Translations under genes and position numbers: made by a program | Part shown: positions 52,701 through 63,052 of the stretch, piece after piece | Layout: every line of letters begins with the position of its first letter | Position numbering within the stretch: position 1 is the stretch's first letter | From: Diplonema papillatum | Taxonomy: Eukaryota > Euglenozoa > Diplonemea > Diplonemida > Diplonemidae | Direction: 5' to 3' | Assembly (NCBI GenBank): GCA_030068145.1 | Contig: JAPJBO010000330.1 | Location: 1 to 64,000 of the forward strand | DNA length: 64,000 bases | Notes under the pieces: generated by a model | Told to the model about the DNA's origin: nothing | What the model saw: the letters and a program-made list of their open reading frames with translations, nothing else | Database searches by the model: none

Positions 52701-52865
52701 TTCGGCGTCCTCCCAGCTCCACGCGTCGTGCGGCGCGCAGGGGCTTTCGGCGGCGGGGCGGGCGGACGCCGCCACCACAAGGCGGAAGAGCAGCGGGGTT
52801 GCGGCGCGGCTGCGCTCGCCCGATTCGAGCACGCATTTCAGCAACCTGAACGACGATTCGTCCAT
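49771..52865 (-). CDS. IQ-motif, ankyrin-repeat protein with LRR-like last exon
   Basis: Exon 1 (52865-50544, 774 codons, ATG at 52865) has an acidic N-terminal region, then an IQ-like basic helix (ACVGVQKWVRGMLARRTARR, and SVAQRSARRFLARLR) at about 155-215, which would bind calmodulin-type proteins. Ankyrin-like repeats follow at about 270-590, best seen in MGRTPLHYLCAF and FGNTPLHYAASS. A low-complexity linker and an LRR-like start (VKNLSTLTVVDSYLGGK) end the exon. The AAAG|GTGTGC donor joins, in phase 0, a CCCCCCACAG acceptor to exon 2 (50115-49771), which gives ATALRKLTLRGLGLS and LAAIDIRGSAVGDRG, ribonuclease-inhibitor-type LRRs. Total 888 residues. A partner-binding scaffold is likely; function unknown. 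Confidence 0.8.
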
Positions 52866-53014
52866 GGTTTCTTTTGCCGGTTTTTACATTCTCTCTGTAT
52901 GGTGGTGTGGAATAATGAAACGGGAGGCGAAGGAACACAACGGGAAGCTTCCTTCCCGTTGATTTCGATTTGACCTGGGTTCATAAAAAGCCGCTGCCAG
53001 CGTTCCTGCATAGC

Positions 53015-53611
53015 TGTAGCACGCGGTGCTCCTCGAGCTACTGCAGGGGAAGGTCCGCTCGGCCGCCATGCGCAAAGCGGCTCGAGACCCCTGCAGCGCC
53101 GTTCCGGACGACGACAGCCCCGGCCGCCGGCGGCGGCGACAAGCAGCGGGGCGACCGGGTGTTCCTCGCACTGCAGGTCGACCTCGAAGCCGGCGAGGCC
53201 TGGCGGGCAGTCGAAGCCGAGTCCGATTAGTCGCACGCCTCCTCGTCCTCGGCGTTGATCCGCTCGAGGCCTTCGGCGTCCTCCCAGCTCCACACGTCGT
53301 GCGGCGCGCCGGGGCTTCGGCGGCGGGCGGGCGAACACCGCCACCACAAGGCGGAAGAGCAGCGAAGTTGCGCTCGCCCGATTCGAGCACGCATTTCAGC
53401 AACCTGGACGATAATTCGTCCATGGCCTTGGGGGGCTTGTTTTCTTTTGCCGGTTGTGTGTTGCCGACAATCAATCAGGTTGTTACATTCTTCTGTATGG
53501 TGGTGTGTGATAATGAAACGGGAGGCGAACAACAGGAAGGAAGCTTCCCCCTGTTGTTTGCGATTTAACCTGGGTTCAGATAAGCCGCTGCCAGCGTTCC
53601 TTCATAGCAGC
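53015..53611 (-). pseudogene. Rearranged partial copy of the IQ-ankyrin gene 5' end and promoter
   Basis: 53225-53611 is a direct copy of the gene's first about 65 codons plus about 150 bp of upstream DNA (52670-53015), with ATG at about 53424. A small deletion after SGERN shifts the frame. 53025-53224 is an inverted copy of the next coding part (about 52500-52690). So one segment was duplicated with its inner half flipped. Upstream blocks conserved in both copies ('agccgctgccagcgttcct', 'tgtatggtggtgtg', 'ataatgaaacgggaggcga') may mark promoter elements. Confidence 0.85.
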
Positions 53612-55011
53612 AAACAGGGAGAGCTTCTTCGGCCAGTTGGTGTCATATAATCGAACCGCAGTTCTACGTTCCGGCGGTAGCAGGCGAAATCCTGTGCCGG
53701 GTACATCACAACAGAACTGAGCTCGACGAAAGCAACAGCCAACCAAAAAGAATAGGCATGTGTTTGTTTGTACGTGCCGGGGGAGGATTAGCCTGCTAGT
53801 GGATGATAGTGAGTGAATATGCTCGTTAGGCTAATCTTCTCCCCAACATGCTGCCAGCGTTCTCCTTCGTGTTTACAATGCATTGTTCCTACAAAAAAGG
53901 TCAACCCGAAGAAGAGAGAAATAGAAGACCCAGGAAGTCTCTACTTCTTCTGCGATTTCTTTGCGCTTTTGGCACCTGCATCATTTGCCCTTTCTCTTCA
54001 CTCTCTCCTTCGCCTCTCCCAAGCTGTTCTTCCGCCTTTTCTCGCTTATACACGACACCCATACGCTCCTGCTCTGCGGCTACAATCTTTTTCCGTAGGT
54101 CACAGGCTGTTGCCCTCTTGCCTCTTCGTGCAGCAATGATGCAAAAGCTGAGAACACGAAAAGACAACACAAGGTGCTGAAACAGTCTGTAGTGGCACAG
54201 GAAAGGTTGCGTTTTCCGAGTATTCTTGTGCAAAAAAAGCGGGCAAGAGGATAGCGCGCCTGAGAGCGTCAGGTCGCGGGCACGACTGGCCGCGCTTGCG
54301 GCAACCGCCCTTACGCAGGGAGGGCTCCGCGAGGACGCGCTTCGGGTTGTTTTTCGAAGCATATCGAGACACTCAGTAAAGACCGTCGCTGTTGGGAGCG
54401 TGCCACTGGGTCCAGAAAACTTGGCACGGCGCTTTCTTTTGTTTGTGCGCACGAGCGGAACCCTGCCTTGGTAAGTTTCATGTACAACGCTGCCAACTAC
54501 TAATTTTTAGTACCAACAATGCATTGTTAACACAAACAAAAACAGGTTGGAGCCACGCTCGCTTCCTTCATTCCGACCCTCAAAGCGTAGGCGATTTTCT
54601 TCGGAACGCACTGTATCTCGCACGAGCTTCAGTCTTCTGATCCGCAAACATATTGGAGGACCTGAGCGGCTGCACAGGGAGGGAATATCATCTGCCCCGG
54701 CAGTACGGTCTCGGCTGGAATGATTGCATGAGGAAAAGGTCCACTCTTCCCGTGTAGTTGTGTCTCTGTGCTGGAGGGCAGCTGCAAAGGTTGCATGGGA
54801 GGAAGGTGCAAGCCATTCTCGCTGTGGAGGTGCAAGCTATCTTCGCTGTGGAGGAACGCGCAAGCCATCCTCGCTGTGTAGTTTTGTTCCCGTACTGGAT
54901 TGTCTCGAGTTGCGGAAGGGTGCAGACGAGGCGGCGTACCTCCCCCCGCAGCCTCTGTACTGTGGTGGTCGTGTCCCAGCTGGTCGGCAGCAGCTGTTGT
55001 CTGCGCGCCAC
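53612..55011. other. Spacer with dispersed repeat D2 and a short minisatellite
   Basis: 54395-54600 matches 63525-63690 ('ttgtgcgcacgagcggaacc', 'acgctgccaacta', 'ttgttaacacaaa'), and a phrase at 53870-53945 is related. 54805-54882 is a three-unit repeat around 'gcaagccattctcgctgtgg'. A downstream exon of the gene at 55016 could lie here, but none is convincing. Confidence 0.5.
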
Positions 55012-55015
55012 TCAC

Positions 55016-56490
55016 TCGATTTTGCCAGGGACATCAAGCGGATTTGCGTTGGCAGACCGCGTCTGCCTGCTGGTGCTCGGACAGAGCTTCGAAAGGAGCG
55101 TGTGGCCAAACAGGATCGAGTTCCGGGAGTGCAGCCCTGAGTACCCGGCGAAATCTTCCGCGGAGATGAGCCGGTGCGTCACGGGGAAGGGCAGGGAGAA
55201 GGCTTGGCGAACGTCCTCAAACGAGACGCAAGCCTCCGGCGCCGCCAGCGCCGCCGACAGCTCGGAGGAGACGAAGCTCATGACGACGCCCCGCTCGCAC
55301 CCAAAAAACGGCGCGGCGTAAGTGACCGCCAGGACCCTCCGGCGGCCGCTGTGGATCTCGTGGAAGAGGACGGGCGCGGCCTGGCCGCGGACGTGCCGCA
55401 GGACCATCTTCGATAAGACGCCGCGGACGGGGTGGTAGAGGCCCCGGAGATGGGCGAGCTGCGCGAACGATCCATTCCACGACGACGGGCTCTCGCACTG
55501 CGCAGCATCTAGCGGTGTTTCGGAGGTGAGGGGGGCGGGGAGGCTAGGATGGGAGTGAGTGGCGACGGGTGTCGAAGTGTCGAGGTTGAGGCAAGTGGTG
55601 ACGAGGGTGTCGGAACAGGGCATGACGGAGTGGACGATGCCGTGCACAGTGGCGGAGGGGTCCGCAATTGCCGAGAGAATGCAGAGTTCGAAGGATTTGC
55701 AGCCGGGGATCGTCTTCGGGAGCGACGGGTCCACCACGGAGTGGTCCCCGGAGAGGGCAAACGAAGGATCGAGCGCCTCCTCGTTCTCCTTTTTCGCCAC
55801 GGCTTCCCTCGCGGCGCAGTCTTCGATCTCCCTCCGGCACCCGGCCTCGAACGCGCCGGAGACATGCGCCGCTAGGCACCGCAGCCGGGCAAATACGGCC
55901 TCCTCGGCCTGGGGCCGCAGCGCCTCAGGCGCGCCGCTGCCGCTGTGCGCCTCGGCGGGGTGGTGCTCGCGGGTTTCGAGGCTTTTCGCGTGCTTTTCGA
56001 CGCACCCGTCGACGTTTTGCAGCAGCAGCGCGGCCGACGCCGATGGGCCGTTGGCGACGCACGCGAGCAGGCCGTCCGCTAGGTCGACGCACGACGCCTG
56101 CGGGAACCCCAGCAGCATCTGCACCGCGGTGATCGTCTGGCAGATCTTCAACGTGTCCATCGCCGGGACAGGCGAAGCGACCGAGCTGGACGTGAACCGA
56201 TCCCCCTGCGGCTGCGTCGACGCGCCTGTCCCCGACGCCTGGCTCGGCGCGCTGCCGCTCTCCCCCGGGGGCCGGTCGACCCACAGGTTGACCAGCGGCG
56301 CGCCTCCGCGGCTCACGCAGAGCACGGCGCGGAGGCACGTGAGCTCCGGCAGCCCATCCGCCCCGGCGGGCGAGGGCCGCGCGGCCGCGGGCGCCAGCGG
56401 CTCGGCGCCCGGGCTGCCGCCGGACGCCGAATTGTTCTGGGCGGGCGAGTCTCCGTCCGCCTGCCCCGGAAACACGCCCACGAACGCCAT
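55016..56490 (-). CDS. Unknown protein, first exon
   Basis: ATG at 56490 opens a 491-codon exon ending in a strong donor, ATCGA|GTGAGT, phase 2; the in-frame stop four bases beyond would lie in the intron. Features are a disordered Ala/Pro-rich N-terminus (15-90), a hydrophobic segment TCLRAVLCVSRGGAPLVNLW (about 51-70), a possible helical pair (115-165), a Glu/Ala-rich helix (about 190-235), and a C-terminal fold with FHEIHSGRRRVLAVTYAAPF and AFSLPFPVTHRLISAEDF. I recognise no family; longin-like trafficking proteins are one possibility for the N-terminal hydrophobic strand pattern. The next exon is not identified. Confidence 0.65.
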
Positions 56491-57229
56491 GGCTTCCTGC
56501 GTTGTGCCGACGAATCAACTGGCGCGCAGCCCGGCAATCCCCGCGTCAATCCCGCGCCCGCAGGGGTGTGTTAAACTACGGGTCTACTTCTCTGTACTCG
56601 CGTTTGCCTGCTGCCTCAAGGGCAGCAGAACGCAGTTCGTTCCCCCCTTGCGTCGTCTACGTGGGAGGTGTGGTCCTGGAGGTATTTCGTTTGACATTTC
56701 AAGCGCACCGATACAATAAGGCAAGATACTCTAAGAGTGATGAAGAGAGCGAAAAAGCGTTAGAGTTAGAACATGGAGTACATGGGTTGTTCATCTGGCA
56801 TGGGGGGCCCAGCAGCGTCTGCACCGCGGTGATCGTCTGACAGACCTTCGAAGTGTCCATAGCCGGGACGGGCGAAGCGACCGAGCTCATCAACGCTGAC
56901 GATTATCACCTTGTTTCTGCCAACGCGACCTTTTCCGAGCGAGAGAGAAATACGAGTCTGAGTGCTGGGAAAGCTGAGTACGGCAAAGAACGGCAGAAAG
57001 AATCGTGGGCGCAGTCTCTATCCGCAGATACTCTAACAATCGGCCAATGGTGGGATCCGATGGGACGGGGAGGCAAGAAAGAGGCTAGATGAAAACGGCA
57101 GTCTAAGAGATAGTAGGTAAGCGACGCCTTGGCATACAGATATGCCGACGACTCTTTAATAAACCGGCAAGCAGACAAGGTGGCAGGTGGAAGGCATGGG
57201 TGATGGGACGCTGATTAAGCTGGATGCTG
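56491..57229. other. Spacer upstream of the unknown gene
   Basis: Contains the short partial gene copy at 56810-56887. Otherwise nothing recognisable. Confidence 0.45.
56810..56887 (-). pseudogene. 78-bp partial copy of the unknown gene's exon
   Basis: Matches 56110-56187 ('tctgcaccgcggtgatcgtc', 'aagcgaccgagct') in the same orientation with about eight differences, encoding a variant of PAMDTLKICQTITAVQMLLG. It lies about 320 bp upstream of the start codon. Confidence 0.85.
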
Positions 57230-57670
57230 GACATCGCGTGGTTTTACGGATACTGGCGGCACCTGTGGTGGCAGGCTCGTCATTGGAGAAGCGGGAGAAG
57301 GCAGAAGGAACGCTGTCGTAGCGTTCCATGTTGCTGCACCCTTCGTGGAGACGACGGGGCGCGGGGGGGCGCTCCGGCGTTCCACTGCGGGTGTCACTGG
57401 GGCGTAGACGTGTGCTGGGTCCTGCGGTGAAGCGGGTGCCGAGGCAAAAAACGCCATCGGTGAAGTGGTCAAGAGCGTTTGAAGTATGGCTAAAGACAAA
57501 GTGGTGTCCCCTGAGGGGGTAATCTCAGGGCCGCCCACAGCCTATTGCCGGACTCTAACAGCGCTTGTACGACCGGCCCGCTGTTCTTCGTAGCAGCGGT
57601 GGGCCTCTCGATGACGAGCTGGAAGATGGTCTCGGGCTTGGCTTCCGCCTCTTTCCGTGCCTGGGTGATA
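57230..57670 (-). pseudogene. Diverged partial copy of the KCTD-MATH gene C-terminus
   Basis: Translation gives EAEAKPETIFQLVIERP and ATKNSGPVVQALLESGNRLW, parallel to EEAKPEIIFELVIEKP and ATKISGAPAVKALAEAGNRL of the gene at 57736. Further on, APASPQDPAHVYAPVTPA parallels its tail. The two halves are not in one frame, so this is a decayed tandem fragment on the 3' side. Confidence 0.85.
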
Positions 57671-57735
57671 CCCACAAGGAACTACTTTATTCGACAACAT
57701 CATCATGAGTAGGTTACTCAGCTTAAGGCGGGTGA

Positions 57736-59115
57736 TTACCGGACGACGCTGGATCGAACAGACACGGACCCGGGCACGCTTCCTCGGCGGCTAGCCGGGC
57801 TGGCTTTGGTTTTGTCGTGCGGCGAGCTGAACCGGCGGGGGGGCGCTTTCGGCGAGTTCGAGACCTTGACGCTCGCCCTGCTGCGGGCGTCACTGGGGCG
57901 CAGGCTGCCGGCACCCACGCTGGCAGGTCTCGCCTTCGGCGACGCAGGAGCCGAGAGTGGGGACGCCATCGGCGACGCGGTTGTCGAGAGCCTGTTGCCG
58001 GCTTCTGCCAGCGCTTTGACGGCCGGCGCGCCGCTGATCTTCGTGGCATCGACGGGCTGGCCCATGTAGCTGTCAATGGGCTTCTCGATGACGAGCTCGA
58101 AGATGATCTCGGGTTTGGCTTCCTCCTCCCTGCTCTGCGGCTGGCTGGTTACGAGGAACCCGCCCTTGTTGGCCCGCAGCCCTTCCATCAGCATGAAGTA
58201 GTTCAGCCCGATGTCCGGGGACCGCCGCGTGAAGGTGTGGCGGATGGTCTTGGCCGTGGTCTTCCGGTCGTCGGTGTTTTTGAGGGTCATCGTGAGCACC
58301 GTGGGCAGTCCCTCCCAATTGGCTGCCATCAGCCCCGCGTCGATGTTGTGGAGGTACACAGACAAGAAGCTGCACCGCTCCGTGAAGAGCATGCGCCATC
58401 GGTCGCCGGTGTGGAGGAAGTCGGGCGAGGTGTAGAACCCATCTTTCTTGATCTCATTCACGTCGCAGCGGAACTGCCAGCGAACCCGTCCGTCCTCAGA
58501 GTCAAGCTTCCGGAGGATAGGTGGGATGTGCTTAGGCGGGTAGATCCAATTGGAAAGTCCGAAGTAGTCGACTTCCTTGCGGAAGGCGACTTCTTCCTGG
58601 GGATTGTCCATTTCGGGAACGACGTTCGCTCGGAGGAATTCGAGGATCATGCGGAAGAATTTGGGGTTCCTGTCGATGAAGCAGCACCCGTCCTTGTCGC
58701 GGGTGCCGGGGAACTCTGTGCCGCTGAACATGGCGGACAGCGTGCTGCCGGGGCACGATGTGAGGGTGCCTTGCATGCTGCTGATTTTCTCGCCGCCGAC
58801 GTTGAGGCTGACGATGGCGTCGTCCGGGCGGTCCGACTCGAACAGCCGCTGCTTGAAGTAGTTGAGCGTCTCGCGCTCGGCGGCCAGGTTCTTGCGCTCG
58901 CGGTCGATCTGGCTCATGATGCGCTCCTTGCTGTTCTGCAGGGCTTCCCGCTCCTCATTCAGCTCCTTCAGCACCAAGGCGCGGGCCTCGACAATCATGT
59001 CCTGCTTCTTCTTCAGGAGCGTCTGGATCGTGCCGATGTGTCCGTTGATCTCATTATCTATGGTGTCCGCGTCTACTTGCCGGAACACACTTTCCGGCAC
59101 CGGGTTGTTCATCAT
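57736..59115 (-). CDS. KCTD-type BTB/T1 protein with coiled coil and MATH-like domain
   Basis: ATG at 59115 gives 459 residues (a GTG lies two codons upstream). An N-terminal coiled coil spans about 25-92 (ARALVLKELNEEREAL). The BTB/T1 domain spans about 98-195: IVSLNVGGEKISSMQGTL, CCFIDRNPKFFRMILEFLR and EVDYFGL. A MATH-like beta-sandwich follows at about 210-350: GFYTSPDFLHTGDRWRMLF, LSVYLHNID, LTMTLKN and FELVIEKPI. A Ser/Pro/Arg-rich tail (about 375-459) ends the protein. T1 domains oligomerise and often recruit Cullin-3, and MATH domains bind substrates, so a ubiquitin-ligase adaptor is plausible. A diverged fragment of its C-terminus lies just 3'. Confidence 0.85.
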   Translation of the reverse strand: MMNNPVPESVFRQVDADTIDNEINGHIGTIQTLLKKKQDMIVEARALVLKELNEEREALQNSKERIMSQIDRERKNLAAERETLNYFKQRLFESDRPDDAIVSLNVGGEKISSMQGTLTSCPGSTLSAMFSGTEFPGTRDKDGCCFIDRNPKFFRMILEFLRANVVPEMDNPQEEVAFRKEVDYFGLSNWIYPPKHIPPILRKLDSEDGRVRWQFRCDVNEIKKDGFYTSPDFLHTGDRWRMLFTERCSFLSVYLHNIDAGLMAANWEGLPTVLTMTLKNTDDRKTTAKTIRHTFTRRSPDIGLNYFMLMEGLRANKGGFLVTSQPQSREEEAKPEIIFELVIEKPIDSYMGQPVDATKISGAPAVKALAEAGNRLSTTASPMASPLSAPASPKARPASVGAGSLRPSDARSRASVKVSNSPKAPPRRFSSPHDKTKASPASRRGSVPGSVSVRSSVVR

Positions 59116-59352
59116 CGTCACCCCTCCCTCGCTCCGTCAACCGACTTGTGCCAGTGACAGACTCCTTTTTTATCCCTATTTGCAAAAACAATTGTGCGGG
59201 ACAAACACGTTCGCACTCGGGCCGGCCAATTGGAGAAGGCTCGGGGAAACCGTCGCCAGAGGTACCCTGTGAGGAGCAAAATGTTTTAGAGATCGGCCAT
59301 GACCGGCGTTGGCCTCGTCTGATTTTTCATGTGCTATAGTGGTTCCAGAAAT

Positions 59353-62088
59353 GTTGAGAGAGAGAGAGAGAGACGAGTTAGAGTGCAGGGACCATCTCTC
59401 CGGGGAGTTTCCGGTCTCCTCACTTCTCTTCGCACTGCTACGGCGGGCGTAAGTCGCTCCGGAGGCGCGCCGCAGGTCGCGGCTCTGCTACAGTGAGTGG
59501 TAGCACCGGAGTTGGTGCTGCAGCGGGCGCTCTGGCCGGCGGGTGAGCTCGTCTCGCGGGGGATCGCCGCCTTGTAGCGCTGCGGGCCCTCTTCTTCCTC
59601 GCGACTGCGCGGCCTACGGCGGCGGCAAACACCTTGATGGGAAACTTCAGCTTCCAATTAGCGAAAGCTACGTCCTGAGGGTACACGGGTTTGGCGTCGT
59701 TCCACCTGTCTTTGGAGCATACTGCTTCTATGCCGTTTAACATCAGCTCTGTCCTCCGTCCAGCTGCAAAACGTGGACGGTGTGAGAATCCCGGCATTGC
59801 CGGCGCACCCAGGCAGCGTAAAGAGCATACACCCTGTCTCCACTTCCCGGGGAAGGCTGAGGCCCCCGTGTCAGCAAAGCTTAGGTCGTTGATGGCTCGT
59901 GCTAGATATCCTATCTGCAACCCTTTTTCGGCAAACGTTTCCCCAGGCAGCTTGGATCGCGTGTAGGCCTCAAAATCCAAAGCGAGTTCCACGCCGGTCG
60001 TGGGGAGAGGGGGGGTGTTGACCCAACGTAGATTCCTTAGCCAGTAGACTAGCGACGCCGCGAAGCGCGTCCCAATCTGCTTCGTGAGGAGCTCACGGCT
60101 GTCCCTTGCCAGCTCAACGTCATATCTCCCTGCCGCGGCGGAGGCAAGCTCCCAGGGGCGCGTCGTCGCGATATTGTGCTGCGCTTGCGCCATCTCGATG
60201 GAGATGGTCCCGATCAGCTTCTGGACCCTCTCCACGAGTACCGGCGGGGTTCCGATGGGGGGAATCCCCCGTGTGCTCAGGCATAGGGGCATATTCTGTG
60301 CCGCCACTCCTGCGACGTCGAGTCGGCAGTGTAGATTGACCCACCTGCCCCCTGGTCCCGGGCATTCCCAGAAATAGTGTAGCAGGGTCCCCGGAGTCCC
60401 ACCGTCGCAGAACTCGCATACGCCGTCACCCGTTCCCCATCTTCTGTTGCACCACTCGCGAGAGTACACCGCTCCTGCGATGCATTTGCGGATTGCAAAG
60501 CTGAGCCTGTCCCCCGTCGCGCGGTTCTGCCACAGTCTGTTCAACAGGCGCACATCCACCCCCCTCTCGATACCCGAATAGCCTTGCCTTTGTGTCGTCA
60601 GGTAGCGCCACGCTCGAAGACGCAGGCCCTCACGGACGAAGTGCAGTGCCTCCTTCCCGGAGAAGGGCACGGTCGCACCTTCGAACGATAGCAGCTCGAA
60701 ACTGTGCCGCTTCGCCGGCAGGAAACGTATCTCCCGAAGGAGATTGGATATCAGCCCGACGGGGCCCTTTAAGGAGGCGTCAGCCCCGGATACAAGGAGG
60801 GCATCCATTCGCAGCCGAAATCTCTCCTTCTGGTATTGCCTCGCGGCGGTGCGGAGTGAGCTGTACCCGGAGGCGCATGCCGGATCGCACAAGTGCGCCT
60901 TCGCAACGAGGGTAAGTGTCGCGAGGGGGCTCTTCGCCCGATTTGAGCGAGGAATCAAGCAGGCGGAGAGAGCCGTGCGAAGAACGGAGTTGTTCGCAAA
61001 GCCCCCGGCCGAGTTGGCGCAGTAGGCCGCGCCGTAGTGGGCGGATGCCGCGATCGTCTGCATGACGCGGAACTTGGTGCGCGGCTTCAGTGGCGACGCT
61101 TCTAGCCTGGCTGCGGCTTCCACGGTCGCGTCAGACCTACCGTTGTCCACAGGCCCTTCTGTGCCCAGGGGAACGCCCAGAACCTTAACGGTCTTCACCG
61201 ATTTCATCGCCTTGCCTCCAACCTCGAGACGGGGGCCTTTTTTCGACGTCGAGAAGGCGGCACACTTGCCTTCGTTGAGAGCGAGGCCGGTCAGATTCCC
61301 AAATATCGCGGTGACATCTATTCCTTCCTGGAGCAGCTTCGCGAGTCGCGAGAGAAGGTACAAGTCATCAGCAAAGGACTTCGGACTCACTCGTGCCCGG
61401 CTGACCAGGGCTTTCGAGAGCACGGACAGAAGGGCGTTGATCAGGACCACGGAGATAGGGCAGCCTTGGAGGATGCCGTTCGTGACCTTGAATTCATCGC
61501 CCACTCCCAGAGGGTACTTGAAACGACGTCTGAGGTACTTATAGACGTGGCGCAGAGGCGCCAGCACACGCTCATGCAGCCCCAGAGCCTCAACTAGGTC
61601 GAGTACCAAACCTTGCGGAACGCGGTCAAAACATTTCGCAAAGTCGAGCGCGATCCCATGTAGCGGCGTTCCGTTGATAAGGGATTCCTCTATTGACAGC
61701 GCGATGTCCATGATGACGTCGTCGCAGGAGTGGCCTTTCCGGAAGCCATGTTGGGACTCGTGTATCCACTGCTCTTGCCAGACAAGAACCTCCTGCAGAC
61801 GCACACTAGCCCAAAGACGATAAACGACGCTGGAGACGGTGATGGGCCGCAGCTTCAGGGGGTCATCTCCCTCTCCCTTGGGAATCAGGGTGACTAGCGC
61901 GTCAAGAACCCCGTCGGGCCATAGGCCCGTCTCCTCGACTTCGTTCAGTACTGCAGCAAACCCTTCTAGGATTGTGTCCGGCAGGGCCGCAACGTTGTTG
62001 ATACCACTGCAGCTGGACTTCCAAGGAGGCAACTGTTTGCCTCTTCCCTGGATCGGCTGAACCTGTTTGTGTTTTCGGCGATACTCGC
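59353..62088 (-). mobile_element. 5'-truncated non-LTR retrotransposon (LINE)
   Basis: The copy starts within the reverse transcriptase region (first in-frame stop upstream at about 62085) and lacks any endonuclease. It ends in a (tc)n tract at about 59372-59353 on the minus strand, a likely simple-repeat tail. 5' truncation is normal for target-primed insertion. No target duplication was identified. Confidence 0.8.
59438..62032 (-). CDS. LINE reverse transcriptase with C-terminal zinc motif
   Basis: An 864-codon frame without ATG at its beginning. Polymerase motifs in order: VTLIPKGEG and LRPITVSS, QHGFRKGHSCDD, GIALDFAKCFDRVP (motif A, near residue 131), GILQGCPIS (B), SFADDLYLL (C, near 223), KCAAFS (D) and KVLGVPLG (E). 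A Cys-His cluster, CEFCDGGTPGTLLHYFWEC, near 540 matches the zinc motif that follows the polymerase in many LINEs. The tail is basic and Pro/Ala-rich. The frame is open, so the copy is probably fairly recent. Confidence 0.9.
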   Translation of the reverse strand: MPPWKSSCSGINNVAALPDTILEGFAAVLNEVEETGLWPDGVLDALVTLIPKGEGDDPLKLRPITVSSVVYRLWASVRLQEVLVWQEQWIHESQHGFRKGHSCDDVIMDIALSIEESLINGTPLHGIALDFAKCFDRVPQGLVLDLVEALGLHERVLAPLRHVYKYLRRRFKYPLGVGDEFKVTNGILQGCPISVVLINALLSVLSKALVSRARVSPKSFADDLYLLSRLAKLLQEGIDVTAIFGNLTGLALNEGKCAAFSTSKKGPRLEVGGKAMKSVKTVKVLGVPLGTEGPVDNGRSDATVEAAARLEASPLKPRTKFRVMQTIAASAHYGAAYCANSAGGFANNSVLRTALSACLIPRSNRAKSPLATLTLVAKAHLCDPACASGYSSLRTAARQYQKERFRLRMDALLVSGADASLKGPVGLISNLLREIRFLPAKRHSFELLSFEGATVPFSGKEALHFVREGLRLRAWRYLTTQRQGYSGIERGVDVRLLNRLWQNRATGDRLSFAIRKCIAGAVYSREWCNRRWGTGDGVCEFCDGGTPGTLLHYFWECPGPGGRWVNLHCRLDVAGVAAQNMPLCLSTRGIPPIGTPPVLVERVQKLIGTISIEMAQAQHNIATTRPWELASAAAGRYDVELARDSRELLTKQIGTRFAASLVYWLRNLRWVNTPPLPTTGVELALDFEAYTRSKLPGETFAEKGLQIGYLARAINDLSFADTGASAFPGKWRQGVCSLRCLGAPAMPGFSHRPRFAAGRRTELMLNGIEAVCSKDRWNDAKPVYPQDVAFANWKLKFPIKVFAAAVGRAVARKKRARSATRRRSPARRAHPPARAPAAAPTPVLPLTVAEPRPAARLRSDLRPP

Positions 62089-63052
62089 ACAGTCAGCCTG
62101 TGACGGCGTTCGTGTGTTCCAGGAAAACGCAAGAGGGAGAGAGAGTCGGGTAGTTTGAACCTAGCAACAAGAACAAACAGTCAGTAAAAGACGTGCGGCG
62201 GGAAGAGGAACGTTGAAGTAAATGCGGGACTTGTCGGGTCGGGGGGAGTACAAACAGAAAAGGCGTGACACTGGAGAAGCTGGTTGTGAAGAAATCGGAA
62301 GCGCGGGCGGTCCTGCACGGTGTAGGCGTCGCAATCAACACATATGGTTCAAACATGCACAGTTTAGCTACCTAACGGCAGCATGGATATGCACGTGTAG
62401 CTACCTAACCATATGACTCTTCGCAAATACGAGGGATGTAAATCGCGTGTTGCAAGTACCACGAGAGCAGCAAGCTTGCGTAAGATCAATGTTGTTCACC
62501 TTGATAGTAAACACCAGGACGTCTACAGAGCAAGCGCCACGTGAACAGCAACAGAGTGCGTCGATCTAAACCCACGCCAAGTTTCTCAGCAAATCAGCTT
62601 CGTCCCCCTGTTCTTTCTCTTATCCTTTTGGTAGCAATATGACCGCGTCGAATACTCCTCCCCCGGAAGGACAACTCTCAGTTTCCGTATACTATCTCGC
62701 GGCGGAAAAAAGGTGGTGAGGTGACGGGGGCCCAAAGGTGCGGGACCGTGGGAAGAAGAAGTTGCTTAGAATGGCAGTTATATGATGTCGCCCGGAGCAC
62801 AGACTTGCCAGGCATACCGACAGACACGCCGCGCCAGGAACGCCAAAACTTAGCCCACGACGTGACTCTTCCTTTCTTCAGACTGCAACTTGCGCCTGTC
62901 GTGGATCAATCATTGTCCAATACGGTCGGAAGATATAGCCGAGGTCATGTGCTTCTTTTTTTTCCAAGAGGCGTACAATAACGTCGCGGCTTGCATTTTT
63001 GCTTGCTGCAAAAATGTGTGGTCGCGAAAAAAAAAGTGAAAAGACTTCTGCG

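Noticed and set aside
51421-52973. 513-codon and 337-codon plus-strand ORFs opposite the IQ-ankyrin gene
   Set aside because: GC-rich antisense shadows; the minus strand has recognisable domains and a supported splice.
54629-55015. 128-codon minus-strand ORF as last exon of the unknown gene
   Set aside because: Follows the donor at 55015 directly and includes a minisatellite; no convincing acceptor with matching phase.
57817-59157. 446-codon plus-strand ORF opposite the KCTD-MATH gene
   Set aside because: Antisense shadow of a gene with clear T1 motifs.
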